Assembly (NCBI GenBank): GCA_911728455.2
Contig: OU452228.1
Location: 9,224,629-9,288,628 of the forward strand
Direction: 5' to 3'
DNA from: Marthasterias glacialis
Lineage: Eukaryota; Echinodermata; Asteroidea; Forcipulatida; Asteriidae
Length of the DNA: 64,000 nucleotides
A program made the translations under genes and the position numbers. Below are positions 25,101-40,100 of this stretch, piece by piece. The notes beneath the pieces were generated by a model. The model was given only the letters and a program-made list of their open reading frames with translations. It ran no database searches and had not been told where the DNA came from. Numbering within the stretch: position 1 is the stretch's first letter; each line of letters begins with the position of its first letter.

Positions 25101-28100
25101 AAATCTACCCTATTTATGATGCGTTTGTTTTGGTTACAACATACAACAACGTGAAGGGTCCAAATGTGACCAAAATAAAGTTTGGGAAGTCAACTTGTGT
25201 ATGCCTTGACTGCCATCTTTGTTTTACAATTCTTATTTGCAGTTTCTTCAAAAATAAAAACAGTTGTAACTTACAGCTTAAAATATATGGTATTACACGT
25301 ATCTAATACAGGGCACTGCTAAGGTTAAGCAACATTTCCGAATTATTAAAAGCTCTTGGGCTAAGACTATAAAAACAAAATTATTAAAAGGAATAGACTT
25401 TACCTATTGGAACAGTTTGTATCGATCTTGAAGAAGGATTCCCCCTTGAGCCATCGATCTCAATGGTAAAAACAGAGCGCACACCCACTTGGGCTGAGGC
25501 AGGTCTCCCCTTCCCACCGTAATGGTTCCGGCCTTCTTTGCCTTGGCCGTACAGTCTTGGGTTTGCTGATTTGGGTCGATTCATGCTGTCGCGGGTCACC
25601 GCCAGGAAGTGGCGGTTGAGAATTTGGTCTGGTGCTGGCCCACACAAGAAAAAAAAATCAAAGAGTGCATGAAGTTGTGCAACTATACTAATACACTTTT
25701 TTACTTTTTTATGTTTGTTGATATCCCCCCCCCCCCCCCCGCCTCCTGAGAGAAAAACAGAAAGACAAAAATGATGCCATTGACTGCTACATTACCATTC
25801 GATGCAATATTTGTAGACATTCTAAGCCACATGCAGCATGAACCACTTTACCAATGTCAATGGTATGACTCCCATTGACTTTAACACAATGATATGTACT
25901 AAATCTTCGATTATAAATGTTAGCCAACAATTTGTTTTGCTTTTTCCCTTTCAAATGAATTTTGTCCCTTTAAACCTATAATGATTAACTAGGATCCTTC
26001 CACACTCTAACAAAATCCCACACCACGGTCACTCAACACCCAAACTGTTGGACTCTAATTATGGTGGTATGCCTGATCCCATGTAAAGCATCACTAGTCT
26101 ACACGTGCAGTCCCTGGTCCAACAGAATCATGCAGTTTGAATTTTTGAAGGGTTGAGGATAGCCAGGGTTAAATGAATCTTGGCCCAATAAAAGAATACA
26201 AATTTCAGGAGAAAGTGTTAAGTTGAACGTTTAGTGAAACAAACAATTAGCTTTGAAGTAGGAAAGAGCTTACAGGAAGCTGTTGGAGAGCGTGCAGTCG
26301 AGTGCATAGAGAGAGAGAGAGCGTTGTGCTAGTGCAGTGTTGAAGTGATGGATGGCAATTCATCATCCCAATCTGAAGAGACGTGATGAGGGTGAGGCAG
26401 TGTGAAGATAAAGAGGTGAATAAGATGGATGAGAAATCTCCAAGGTACCAAAATGAATAAAGGAGGGATGAATGTGACGCCCCATGCTAAAGACAGGCAG
26501 TTTTTGCCCAAACCAGGCACTTGTTGCCAAAACTAAGAGTGGGGGGGGGGTTATTTGTTTATCAACAAAATGAACAAATGAACATCTAATTAGGGTGGAT
26601 AAGGTAAATGTTTCTCATCATATAGAATGTTTAGGACATTATATCACATTGATAATATCATGGCTGATGTAATGGTTGTCTTGACTTTTAAGCTGTTTCA
26701 CTATTTCCAAAGAGGGCCTGATTTTGGCGTGGGGCGTCACATTTTAGTCTCAACGGTTAAACTCTCTTCATTTGTACACCACTCAATATGATCACATTTT
26801 GACCAAAACTGTACACAGTGCTTTTCAAGTTCTGTGGTTAAAAATCAACAATTCCCACTTGATTCACCATTGATTTTCTGCAGAATTTAGAAAGCACCGA
26901 ATATCTGGAGGAAGAATGCTTAATCACATTTTAATTAATTACATAAATGTAAAATTGTACTAGCTTTAAAATTGTATATTTATTGACCCATGTTATGTCT
27001 AGCTTTATCATAAATTTTTTGACAAATTTAAGGCTGTTAAGATAAAATAGAAGTAACAGTAGTAAATATGAAGTTTATTAGTAATGGATGTAAGCTTCAA
27101 AGTTATGAGCTTCAAAGTTCACTCAAATTTATCAAGCGAATTTCAAAGCTCACAAACATGTAAATTAAGTGAGCTTCAAAGTTCACTTACATAATTGAGT
27201 TGCTTTAACACTCACATAACTTAAGTGAGCTTAAAAGTTACTCACATTTGTTCCAGTGAGTTTGAAAGCTCACATAACTCAAATACGTAAGTGAACTTTG
27301 AAGCTCCCTTACATATTTGAGTTAGCTCTAAAACTCACACATAACTTAAATGAGAATAAAAGTTACTCACATTTGCTCAAGTGAGTTTGAAAGCTCACAC
27401 AACTTGAGGGAGCTTAAGAGTTCACTCACATTTACTCAAGTGAGATTCAAAGCTAACAACTTAAGTGAGCTTCAAATGAATCTGTGCGCTTCAAAAGTTA
27501 TACATAAAATGTTAATAACTACCGAAAACATGATCTCAAATTTAGAGCCACAATAAAATGTTAAAACCCTTTTTTCTGTTTTTAATAGCACTCTATTTAT
27601 TTACTTTTTTCCAATGTACAATAAAATACAATATCATATTTTGAATATAATCAAATTGTATAAACCATAAAGTTGGCTTTTTTAAGCTCTCATCATGATC
27701 TGGACTTGTGTTGCTTTAAAAATAAACTTTACTTCTGAGACGTTTCAAACAAAACATCTTTTCCAATCGCCAAAAAATATCAGTGATCCAATACCTCACT
27801 CAAAGGGAAATTACATCATTTGCAGACATGAACAAAATGTACTTCCATAAGTTACTACAAAATATACATGTAGTATGTAGTGAAATCGTTTCGCCAGGTG
27901 TTATTTCATTTTAAAGAAAAAATGTCATTTTGTTTCATTTTGAAGCTATAGTCAGCCGACCAGTGTTTGCAGAAATAAAAAGGTTTCGTTTGAATACGGA
28001 TTCTCCATGCGCAAATATCTCCAATATCTCAAAAAGCTACCACCTTTTGAAATGAAATTTTTCACAGGTTAGTTTTATGGTATATATTTACGATTGTATT

Positions 28101-31100
28101 GGATTGAAACAAACAATCGGTTTCAAATACTAATGATGTAATTTCCCTTTAACTGTGTCAACAAGAACTTTAAACTTCAAATCAAAACAAACTAATGATG
28201 TAAATTCCCTTTAACCGTGTTAACAAGAACTTTAAACTTCAAATCAAAATAAACTTTGAAAATAACATTCCTTATCGACCCAAAACCCAATAAGTCTCAA
28301 TAAAGCAGTGCACTGTCATGGCGCAATCCTCAAAATGATATCGGAGCAAGTTCGTTAACAAGACTATTTCCTTTGGGAGGGTGTATAGAAGCTAACTTCC
28401 GAACTGGTACTTCCTTTTTGGTGTGTATGGGAGCCAGTTTGCCGACATGTTGACTACCAATATTCTCTACTATTTCAAGAAAGACTAGCGCACCCAGACT
28501 AGCGTAAGCATATTTCACAGGTAAGCAAGAAAATTAGGCAACCAGCTAGCCCATTCACAAATTTGCATTATTACATCATTCTTTTTCCTACAGTAAGAAC
28601 CGGAAGGTTAGCATGCCTTTTTGTGTGCTTACGTTTAGCAGCGCTATGAAATGGAAATCACACAGTAAGCACAAAATCGGCCGTTAAGCAGCTATATGAA
28701 ATTGGGCCCAGGTGTTAAGAGCCCAAGGTGGACAGAGCCTAAGCTGTAGCCAAGCCGGATCCAAGCCAATGCCATGGTTTTGAAAATGGCCTCTGCTTAG
28801 AATGGGAATCAAGAGGATGGCAGCAGGAATAATTAAGGTCTACATGTGATAAATATTACAACATGATTAGTAATCTCCAAAGAGCCAGCATGAAATGGTC
28901 GGCATTGTGTTATTTGGTGCAGCATGCAATCTAGGATTACTGTGTAGCGATGTGTTAATTAAGCTTTAAAATCAATGTTCATCGGTACCTTGTCTAATCT
29001 CTTCATCACGGTCTCTTTCCTGGTGACCATTGATTTCATCCTGAAAATGCACCTCATGAGCCGCATGTGATTCATCAGACTCATCAGCCATGTCAATATT
29101 CATACTGTGCTCGGACGGAATATCAGTTTTGAACTCTGCACCTGAGGATTTCTCACTTTGAGCATCTTCCTCAACAAGGTCCCCTGACGGAGTGCTGTCC
29201 TCAACAATGGATCCTTCGTCTTCATGATCAAAAGACTGACTGGTCACTGATTGTTCGTCGTCCGCAGCAGCATCCTCAAAACCTCCATTCTGGTTATCCT
29301 TTTCTGCAAGTCCTCCCACATAATCTGATTCGATATCAGCTGCTGGTGTTTCATCATTTTGCAGCATTCTCTCATCTTGGTGATCAGGATCAGCGCCCTT
29401 GATGTCAGGATGATTTTGAGGATCAGCTGCGTTGCTTTGGTCAGAAATATCTTCTGGATTAGAAGCGCCCTCAATGTCAGGAGGATGTTGAGGATCAGAT
29501 GCGTTGCTTTGCTCAGAAATATCTTCTGGATTAGAAGCGCCCTCAATGTCAGGAGGATGTTGAGGATCAGATGCGTTGCTTTGGTCAGAAATATCTTCTG
29601 GATTAGAAGCGCCCTCAATGTCAGGATGATGTTGAGGATCAAATGCGTTGCTTTTGTCAGAAACATCTTCTGGATTTGAAGCGCCCTCATTGTCGAGGTG
29701 ATCAGAGATGTTTGCGTGATCAAAATTGCCCGAGTCACTTCCGAACGACTGCATCTCCGAACCCAAGTCTTGAGAGTTTTGAGAGTCGTTTAGCATGTCG
29801 TCTATATCGCCAAGATCCTGAGACAGCGACTGGTCATCCGTTCTCTCGCTCCCAGCATTGAGGGAGTCGGCATACCCCTGTGAGGAGCATGGTACGTCCT
29901 GCCCTTCTGTTACTCCACCTGAGCTGCCTTGCTTGTACCATTCCTGACTGGGGAGGCTTTCTAGTTGAGATGCTTGTGAGGGTGGATTGAGGGCGGTTAT
30001 ATCTGACAGATGACTTTCATCTGTTGGGATGCTTAGGGGCTTATCGCCTTGGCCTCGTGCTGAAGAAATAAAAGCAAAGAAAATTAAATGATAAAGTCAG
30101 TATAATGCCTGAGTACACTTGAAACAAGGGTGTGATTAGATGCAAGGTCAAATATGTAGCAGGCGTTGATCTCTACTTTGTTGAAAGCATGAAGCAACCA
30201 TTCATGGGATTGTAACACAGTTGTAAACACAATGGTTTACACAACTGACAATTCTATTTCCCTGGGTGGCTATTTGAGGGAGATTTCAAAACATCATTCT
30301 GACATCTGGATAAAAAACTGCTTACTCACAGGCCTGTTTTGAGATAATGTAAATCTGGCACATGAAAACTAAACTCAATTCAATTTGGTAGAGAAAAAAG
30401 CATGCTGTACTATGCTTTTTCATTGAAAAATGTGTTGCTGTAGATGTGCCGGGCTAATGTGCCATGATCATCGTATTTGGCACTATATAAATGTCTTACA
30501 TTATTTATTTTTATTATTATAGATGTAAATTTATATTTTGAACGACTCTCACTTGTCAGTTTTACAGGTCCAGTAAATGACATGTACTCCATAGATGGAG
30601 GTGATGCTTCAAACTCCTGCAGATTTGACAAGAAAATAACAAATAAACAAGATCAATAAAACCTCAGTGGATCTTATGACACCTGTAAAGATCATGAAGA
30701 AAATCACTCCTCTCCAATGATTAGATGTGCTAAAAATATGATAAAATACGTTTGCACATTGGTTGCTGGAACAGACTTTTTCTGACTAATTCCAGGTCAA
30801 AAACTAGCACTCAATTGTGTTTAACTTCAACTAAATTTCTTTGTTACCATATGAACGCACCTGAAGTTTGTTTTAAAAAAAAAAGACCCCAAAAAAAGGA
30901 AGTGCCAGGCAAAGCAAGACTTTGTACTGTGTTTTTCAATTTTCAGTTGCACAGCTGAGAAACCAAAAATGAGGAAATCATCTGGGCCCAATTTCATGGC
31001 TCTGCTTACTGCGTCATTCTGCGCTTACGAAGACCATTCGCCGCTTACGAGGTTAGCGCCGAATTTCTGTGCTAGCTGTGTAAGCACAGAATCCTTAGTT

Positions 31101-34100
31101 ACGTGAACTACGCACGCGCACAAGCAAAAATTCCTTGCTAACCTGTGAAATACGCTTAAGTAAGCGCAGAATTTTCTGCTTCCGCAGGCGCCGATTTTTT
31201 GCTTACGGTAAGCAGAGCCATGAAATTGGGCCCTGATCGGCTGAAAAATTGTATGCTTGGTTACATCAATCAAAGGCGAGTCTGGGGACATTTCTTACAA
31301 TTAGAGATAAGTACTATGATTACCTCTTCCAAATAGTAGCCAGGACCACCCATTCTCGTCCTGTGAAAATCAAAATAACAAACACTTGTTCAAAATACAT
31401 TCAAATGATACACATCAACAACAGAAGGGAACATCAATGAAAGACATTTCAAATGCCGTACGGCAACAAACATAAATGATTTTTTCAATGTAATATGAAA
31501 GCATGCTCAGATCTCCATAAACATTGGGGAAAGCATGTGGTTAAGCAATGAATAGAGCCGAGTGTTGTAATTAAATCTTAAAGACGCATTGCCTGCCTTT
31601 TTGTTGTTGCAAATTTGACCGTAAAAAAATGATTCAAACGCTGAATAGCTTTTTTTCTCTACTCTAGAAAGTCACAAACTTTTCTTTTCAATTTTGAGGT
31701 GAACAAAGAAAAGTTGACTGGAATGGGACTTGAACCTGTGACCTCCAGATGAACCAGTTCGCTTTGGAGGACACAATAACATGCAAAATATTAATGTTAC
31801 AAGTAATGTGTGGACTTTGCAAGACCACAAATAGCCTTGTCTGCACTGGCATCATGGCTTCAGTGTTAGTGCACGTAATCCATATGCACATGATCATGCA
31901 CACAAATACTTGTGTTTTCTGCCCATACACCGGTGTGTGTTAAGCACTGTTTACTCAGTACTTTCCCGAGGCCTGTGAAAAAAAAACAACAACAACTCAC
32001 AGGCATATTTCTCGGGTGGGATTTGAACCCTAGCTCCCTGCCATTCTAGAGCAGATGTCTTACCAACTAGGCTACCGAGATTGCCCGGCAGCTAGAGGCA
32101 GTTCGAATCCTATTTGCAGCGGGTACTACAACCATTATAACAGATGTTTACATTTGTAAATTTGTTACAACTGCTTTTTATGAATGACTTCAAGTTCAAA
32201 AATCATCTTTCAAAATTCATTCCGAGAAAAAAGTGCAAATTTTTCAGTAGAATGCAGATGAATTTACAACAATGCCAATGAAGTATAAATACATCTCTAG
32301 AAATGTAATCAGACATGAATTTCTAGCAATAAGATAAGCCACCTGGTGTCTCTTTTCAGACAGATATTCCTTCAGACTTTCACTTTAGGGAACAATTACA
32401 AGTAGTATGTTTAATTTTTAAGTTGACACATTTGTTTGTTGTAGTACAATGTTTTTAAATGTACTAACAAGGCCAGGTGCGTTTGTGCAAATGGTGTGGT
32501 GCCTTACTGTGGTGGTCACAATCTGTTGGTACTTACGATTGGTAGTCCTTAAATTTGTGTTTTGGGACGCTGGTCCTAGAAGTTGTGTCATGTGTTAGTT
32601 TTGTATCTGTTGACGTGTCTCTGTTAAGCCAGTTTACCCTTTGTTTGGCATCCGGCTCCCTGGCTACTACTAAATCTGCTCGTGAAACATTTGAGAAAAC
32701 ATTTTACAGTTTTGCGCGTGCGAATAAATCCAGCTTCAAGCTGTGGCATAAAATCAACTTGCTTTTGCCATGTTGTCAATAATATGTCCGAGTATAATAA
32801 AACATCATTGAGATTCCAAACCTTACCTTTCCCGTCTGTTGTCAGTCCCAAGGTGTTGAATCATCATCATTGAGGCTAATGACTGAGGACCAATGGATAC
32901 AGTGGTATGACTTGCTGCTTGAGGAATTCTCTGTTTTCTACTGTTGCTAGTCTAAAACAGAAAGAATAAACACATTTTTTTTTTACTCCTTTTCACATCA
33001 TGAACAAATTCTCACAGAAATTTTGTTGGACTCTATTAAATCGAGTTGCTTAAAATCTGGGCAATAGCGTTTTCTACTACAGTTGGTGCTGGACGAGGTG
33101 TATACTTGCCAAAATTTTCCGAGCCAGCAAAGGGGTGACGTGAGTTTTGTATTTTTGTGTGGAATGCAAAGCCCTGAACAAAGGTCGACCAGACATTTTG
33201 TTTTGGATAGTGCATAGAGCATGCACTCACTGTGATAGGCTTCCTTTCACCCATGTGTTTTTGTCTTTTCTTGAATTTTAACTGATTTTATATTTTCTTA
33301 TCTTTGTAAAAAATATTCACTCTTCGTTGATTGTATTTCTTAATAATTGATTTAATGTATTTTAATGTTTTTATATTGTAAGTCACCTGTAATTTGGCCC
33401 TTGGGCTACTAAATGTGATTGAATAAAATGAAATGAAATGAAATGAAATGACCCACACAAAGAGAACAGATGTTGAAACATTTCGCTGATTTTTGCTCAT
33501 TGTGCAGGGGCAATTGTGTAATCCCCGATTTCAGACCTTTGTCGTTAGTTGTAGGTGTATTTTATCCTGGGAAATTGCAGCTGGTGTGGAATGGTGCTGG
33601 TGGTGTTTAACTTCCCCAGGAATTTTCTGGGTATTGGCTCTGTAGTGTAGTGTAGTGTGTCAAAAGCTCTACAAACAAACTAACTAAAATTTCTGTATAT
33701 CTTCTTCGAAGCAAAGGTATGCAACTCCCGTGTGTCAAAAGAAAGAGGATCATTTCAAGTCAGGCACAGCAAGACTTTGCACTGTGTTTTTCAATTTTCA
33801 ATGGCACAGCTGAGAAACCAAAAACGACAAAAACCAGCTGAAAAGTTGCATTACGTGCATAAATTTAAAACTCAGCGATGTCTTTTGAACACATCACCTG
33901 TGAGCAGATGCAGTTCATTTTCATTACAGAGGCAAACAAACAACCTTTTGATAACAGTTTTATCATTATATCTTAACGTAGTCAGCCTTCTTTGAAGCAT
34001 CTCAACCTGACAAGCCATAAATTTAAGCCGACAAACCCTACAAAGAAAGCACTTTAGTAATAAATTTAAACTGAATTTTAACAACAACTTTCCGACAATA

Positions 34101-37100
34101 TGCTGTCCAAAGTACTCATTTTAATGTGGGACAATTTCATAAAAAGAACGTCTGCTTGATATAATCTAGTTCTATATTCTCATGAAATGCCTTTTTCAAA
34201 GACTGTTCATGAACAGCAGAAATTTATCACCAGATCATGGACACCTGATACTCATTAACGAAGGCAAAACAAACATCATTTTCGATCATTAAAACTTTAT
34301 GTAGTCAATCTTCTTATCAAATCGTTCAACACCACAACCTTGATTATTTTCAGCAAACAAACCTGACAAAACGAAATACGTCAAAAAATATATCTGCTAA
34401 CAAAATCCATTTTTTCCCCCATGTATTCCCAGTCCAAAGTACCATTGTAACGAGGGAACAAAATTCCATCATAAAAGACCACCATCAAAGGAAATTTATC
34501 CATTCCCATAAAATCCTGTTAAATGTCTTCACTACTGACCTTTGGTTTGCTCCATTCGTGTTTCGTTGAGGGCTCAGTGGCAGTCCTTGGACGGTACCCG
34601 GCAGAGCTTGACCCTGCTGATCTGAGATTACGGTTCCCTGGTGCACTGCTTGCACGACTATAAAAAATAAAAAAAACTCTTTTAATTTCGGGAAATAATT
34701 TGCTGTGATAAATGACATCATTGAGTGTACTTATTTTCTCCGAGCTTACTTCTTATTTGCAACAATTTGCCAAAGATAACGAAACGAAATTTGTGTAATA
34801 ACTACATGTGCATCAGGGATAAAGACTATTATTTTGATTTCTATCCTTACACCGATATGTCGTTACATCACTTAAATTGTTTGCGGTACTCACTGCTAAA
34901 ATACAGGATTTGAATTGGCCTCCCATTACCGGTTTACTTGGTGATCTAGTGGCTAGCCATCTGCTCTAGAATGCGTGGGGCATTGTGTTAAAAAGCTGTA
35001 CCATTTATAAATTGTACTCTTTTGTATAATTTGTCGCATCTGTGCCGCAAGGTTGTAACTCGTATTTCATTTGTTTTGCATAAGTTGCTTTTTAAGGTTT
35101 GGGGGCGTCTTAAAGAATCACTGGTTGTTTATAAGACAAGTCCACTTGTAAGTAGGAATTATGACGAAATTTAAAGTGATAGCCACACTTAATGATATCT
35201 ACACTTAGTTACCCATGAAACAAGTTTCATGCCTTGTTTACCCTGGCAATTTTTGATAAACCCTTTTTTGTACAGTTGAATATGCGCAATTTTAATTGGT
35301 CAAAAGGTTGTGTCTTGAAGATATATGAGTTTGTTTCACCAACCTCCACATGCGACATGTGACCCTGTTGCATTGACGTGACAAATTGTTAATGTATTAG
35401 TTTGTTTTTATTGATCCCATTACCTTTATGTGCATACAATAGGGGTTCATCCAAAGTGTTCAATATTTCCACAATCATACAAAGACATACAAAGAGTATG
35501 ACGGGGGAGGGGGGGTGGGGGGCTGAGTACAACTTTGGAAAAATGTTGCTATTTCTAATAGGTGAAAAAACGGTTTATAAATTACTTCACCGGCAGTCGT
35601 GTATTCAAGAGAATAGTTTTGCGATTTGGCAAAACGGCGACATTGAAACACGCCATGCCATTGTGTAAAATTGGAATACCGGAACAAAGGTCGCCCGGAC
35701 ATTCCACTGCTGAGCATACACAGAGCACACACACACGCCGTGTAATGCTTCATTTCACCCACGCAAACAGGACAGATGGCGTGCAATATTTCACAGACTT
35801 TTGGCTAATTTGCAGGTGTTATTAGGTAATCCCCGATCCCAGACCTTTGTCCTTTTGTTCCAAGAGGAGGATTACGAGACATAGAGAGGCTTCCACTCTT
35901 GTTCATTTATTGTATTTCGGCTCAATGGAGGTAAGTCAGAGTGAATCGAGGATCCAGCCTTGGTTCCGGATTCAGTACCAATCAGAGGCTGTTGCACAAG
36001 GCTGAGGTTTTGCAATTCACGCTGCTTGAATTTGAAAATTTCTCAATACAGAGGACAAAAATTGTGGTGCAATAAAGAGAATCTTTGTTCTCTTGGCTTT
36101 GTCAAGTCAAAGTTTCTTTATGTCAGTGGTACTCTCATGGAAAAATGATTCCGGCAATTCCGAGAAGCTGGACGGGAAAAAAAAAACTATGGATGATTCC
36201 TAGGGGCAACTGGTTAAAAATCTAGTAAGCCGTGTTTAATATGAGGCGTGGGGGTTGGGCAGGAGGGGGGGGGTAGTTACTTGGAACATTATATTAATTC
36301 ACATCGATAATGACAGCCACAAAAAATGTTGATAAGTACTATTCTGGTGGAGGGGGGCGGGGCTTTTAAAAAACAGCACGCCCTGTAAGATCTTTAAACT
36401 TTAGACGACCCCTAATAGTCAAACGGTGCCATTCACATTGTGCAATAACACACCGATGTGCAAATGCTTTGGGTTATAACATGTTACCACACACAACATA
36501 AACTGAGCTTACAGTTCATCAATTACTTCCAGTTCAACCGTGGACATTATGAACATGGTATCACTGGAGTAGGGGTCAAATGTAAGTTGCTCATTGGCCA
36601 ATCATGTGTTCAGTGCGTACATAGCTGTGCGTTTCTAATTCTATTGTTTCATCACTATTTTACTTCCAAGATGTCGGTGGGATGACATCAATGCATAAGG
36701 TCTACATCACACCTAGAGTTCAAACAATGCACCAGTTTAAACCACATAGCACAAACTATAAATGATTTGCTTTCTTTTGATCTCAGTGAGGGCACTATTA
36801 GTCCCAATTTCACAGAGCAGCTTAACGCCCGATTTTGTGCCTACTGTGCTGTTTCCACTTCATAATGCTGCTAACTGTAAGCACAGGAAAAGGCATTAAA
36901 CCTTTGGCTTACTGTAAGCAAATGAATGACCTAATGCAATCCATGGTGAATGCGCAAGCTGGTTGCCTTTTTCTCTTGCCTACCTGTTCAATTCAATAGC
37001 ACGCACACGCCTTCACCAACTAAAATTTGTTGCCACAAATCATTTAAAGGAAAATGCGGTTTAAAACCTTTTAAGCAAATTTGTAAACCTTTCAAACTCA

Positions 37101-40100
37101 ATTATCGTTATTAACATTTATAATCGACTATTTGGCGAGTCACAATTCATTTTTCCCACCTCTGTCGGCCTAGGTTTTGAGTACTTATTTATTATATCTA
37201 GTGCAATTAGAATCACCACAAGACAAAGTGCCTCAACAAACACAAAGAGAATGGTGGTGTGATAAATCCAAATTACCTGCGGACTTGATAATAAGTTGGG
37301 TTTCCAAAGCCATCATCTCTCCATCTAGTTTCATTATCAAAATTCGTGTTTAAATTCTGTTTCCTTCCCATAAAAACTTCCTCACCAATAATCTATTTGC
37401 GAGTAAGATTTGAATGTCTGGTACAATGCCTTGTTCTGCCAGAAGTGAATGCTCAGCTTGAATTCCCCAGACTAAATCCAGTGTTGCTGTGGGTAAGCTT
37501 TTGCACAGTTACATAAAAGACAACAAACAACCATACACAATTTGTGATAAAAAGTGTGGCACAAGGATACCAGTCACTGCCGATCTGGAGGTTGCTTTGC
37601 AAAAGCTTGCCCTCGAACCATGTGACATAGAGCAACACTGGATGGAGTCTGATGAATTCAAATTGAGCATTCACTTGTCACTGCACAAGTAATTGTACCA
37701 GACAACATCCAAATCTTACTTGCAAATGATTTATTGACTTTTTTTTACTACAGCACACACTTTGACAAAATTTACTCTTTTGAAAAAAATTGCAAACTCT
37801 ATTTTTCCCCCAGGAATTTTCATAAATCCATCAACACATAGAAAAAACCTTGCCCCATACCAAACACAGTCGATGTGACAGTGCAATACCATCATTGTCA
37901 CTGATCACAACCAGGTGAAACCAGGGAATGCATTTCCCCATACCACTAGCCACCGTTGTATACGTAAGTGAGGCTTGACGTGCCAAACAGGCACATAATA
38001 AGTGTAAGATTTATTGTTAAACTTATTTATTTATTCTAAGAAATTTTGGGCAGCGCCCTCAATTGGTGCCATTTTTTCATTTACCACTTAGACTGGTGCC
38101 TGATGCATTTTACACTATACATATGTGTGGAATTGGACACTAGATTTATCTCACCATGTTAAACCATGCTCATGCTGGAAAGTAAGGCTGGAGTTTTCCC
38201 TCAAAATTTACCTCGATTCTAAAGTTTATTGAAGTTTGAATTGTAGTACATTATACTATTTCACATAGAGATAACTATATTCATCTTTCTTTGAGAAGTA
38301 CACCATAGATAGCTGTGATTTGAGTTAAGAATTGGACGCCAAACAGTGTAAGTTGAATTTCATTTCCTTTGACAAATTCACATGGATACTCTAGGTCAAA
38401 GTATATTGCCACAAGTGTTGTGGATAAGCTTAATTTGTGTTTATAACATTTTTTTTCTAAATCCTGTTGTATTTGTATTTTTTTTGTGCAGGTTTCAAAC
38501 CCTTCCTTGAGAATAAATTAAAGGAGTTGGAAACAGTAAATGCGAACAATTATTGTGTGACACAGGCTATTCTTACATTTGAAACACTGAGGTGAATATC
38601 TGTGCAAGCCTTCATGATAAAAGGATGGCAGATGTTGAAGCCAAGAAGAGGAGGAGCATAGCAAAAGCGAGATTTACTAGAATCTGTCGGAGTCTTGATG
38701 CTGCGATTGAGCAACAAAAGCCCCAGCGTCATCTTGATATTATCAACACAGATCTTAAAGCAGCTTGGGAGACAGTGTGTGCCAGACATGATGAAATGCT
38801 CATGCTTTCCGATGTTGATGACGCTGATCATAATACATGGATTCTTGATCTAGAACTTGTGTACTACGAAACCAGAGAGAAGATTAGCGAGGGTCGGAGT
38901 GACGCAGTGAAAGATGAATTGAATGAACGAGAAGAAAACGAGATGCAGAAAGCCATCATTAAAGCAAGGACGCTGCGCAATACACATGGGGCCGATCTCG
39001 AGCAGCTTTGCTCTGAAGTTGGTCATTCAATTGAGACCGGCTCGAAAGGTGCACTGCAATCCCTAAAGAAGAACCTTGACCGACTTATGGAGTTGACCAA
39101 ACTTGCGCACATAAACTACATCGGAGTGCTACCTGCTGATCAAGCCGAAGATGAAATAAAATGGCTCTGCGCCATGAGAGTAATGCACAACCATAGCAGT
39201 GACAAGATTGGGAAGTTCTTGGACAGCTTTGCCGCCCACGTGCCCTCCAATACCAAAGAAGAGAAGAAGACGAAGGGCATACAATTGGAGAAGTTACGAC
39301 TTCCAGTATTTGATGGTGACGTGCGACAGTATCCAAGATTCAAGTCCGACTTTGATAAATTTGTTCGACCAGAGATAACATCGGATCAAGCTGCATTTGT
39401 GCTTCGGAGATCATTGGGGAAGAAGCCACTTCAAATTGTTGGCGCCATTGATGAGAATGTCAGCGAGATGTGGGAGCGATTGGACGAACGTTACGGTGAT
39501 CCCATCAGAATGGCCGATGTAATCATGAAGGAGTTTGAGCGAACAAGAGCTATGAGAGACGGAGACGACAAGAAATTTGTTGAGTTTGTGGACGTCATCG
39601 AAAGAAGCTACAGTGATCTTGCAAAGATGGGAATGGAGAAAGAAATGTCAAACACCAGAGTCATCAGCGACATTGAGCAGAGACTCCCTCCTGTGATTAG
39701 AAGAGAATGGTCAAGATCCCTATATGACGAGACGAAGAATATTGATAGATCTGATCGGTTTCCTGCACTCCTTGAGTTCCTGATCAGAGAGAAGAAAAGC
39801 GTAGAATATGAGACATCAGAGATCAGAAGTTGTAGTGTCACTCCTCGAGCTAACATCAATGTGGCTGAGATTGAAGGAAAGGATGACAATGTAAAACACA
39901 ACGCCCCAAGAAGATGTCTCATCCACGACGTTGGAAAACACAGTACAGCCGAGTGCCGAAGCTTCGTCGGAATGTCCCTTGAAGAGAAAGCCAAACTGGT
40001 TAAAGAGAAAGGTGCATGTTTTTGCTGTTTGAACAGAGGCCACAGAGTAACAGACTGCAGAAGGAAGAAGAGATGTGGTGTTCTGGATTGTGTACGTCTG

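Noticed and set aside
29244-29738. 164-residue minus-strand frame and 106-residue plus-strand frame
   Set aside because: Both are shadows of the 72-bp repeats in acidic exon 17. Their Leu/Ile-rich repeats arise only from the shifted frame.
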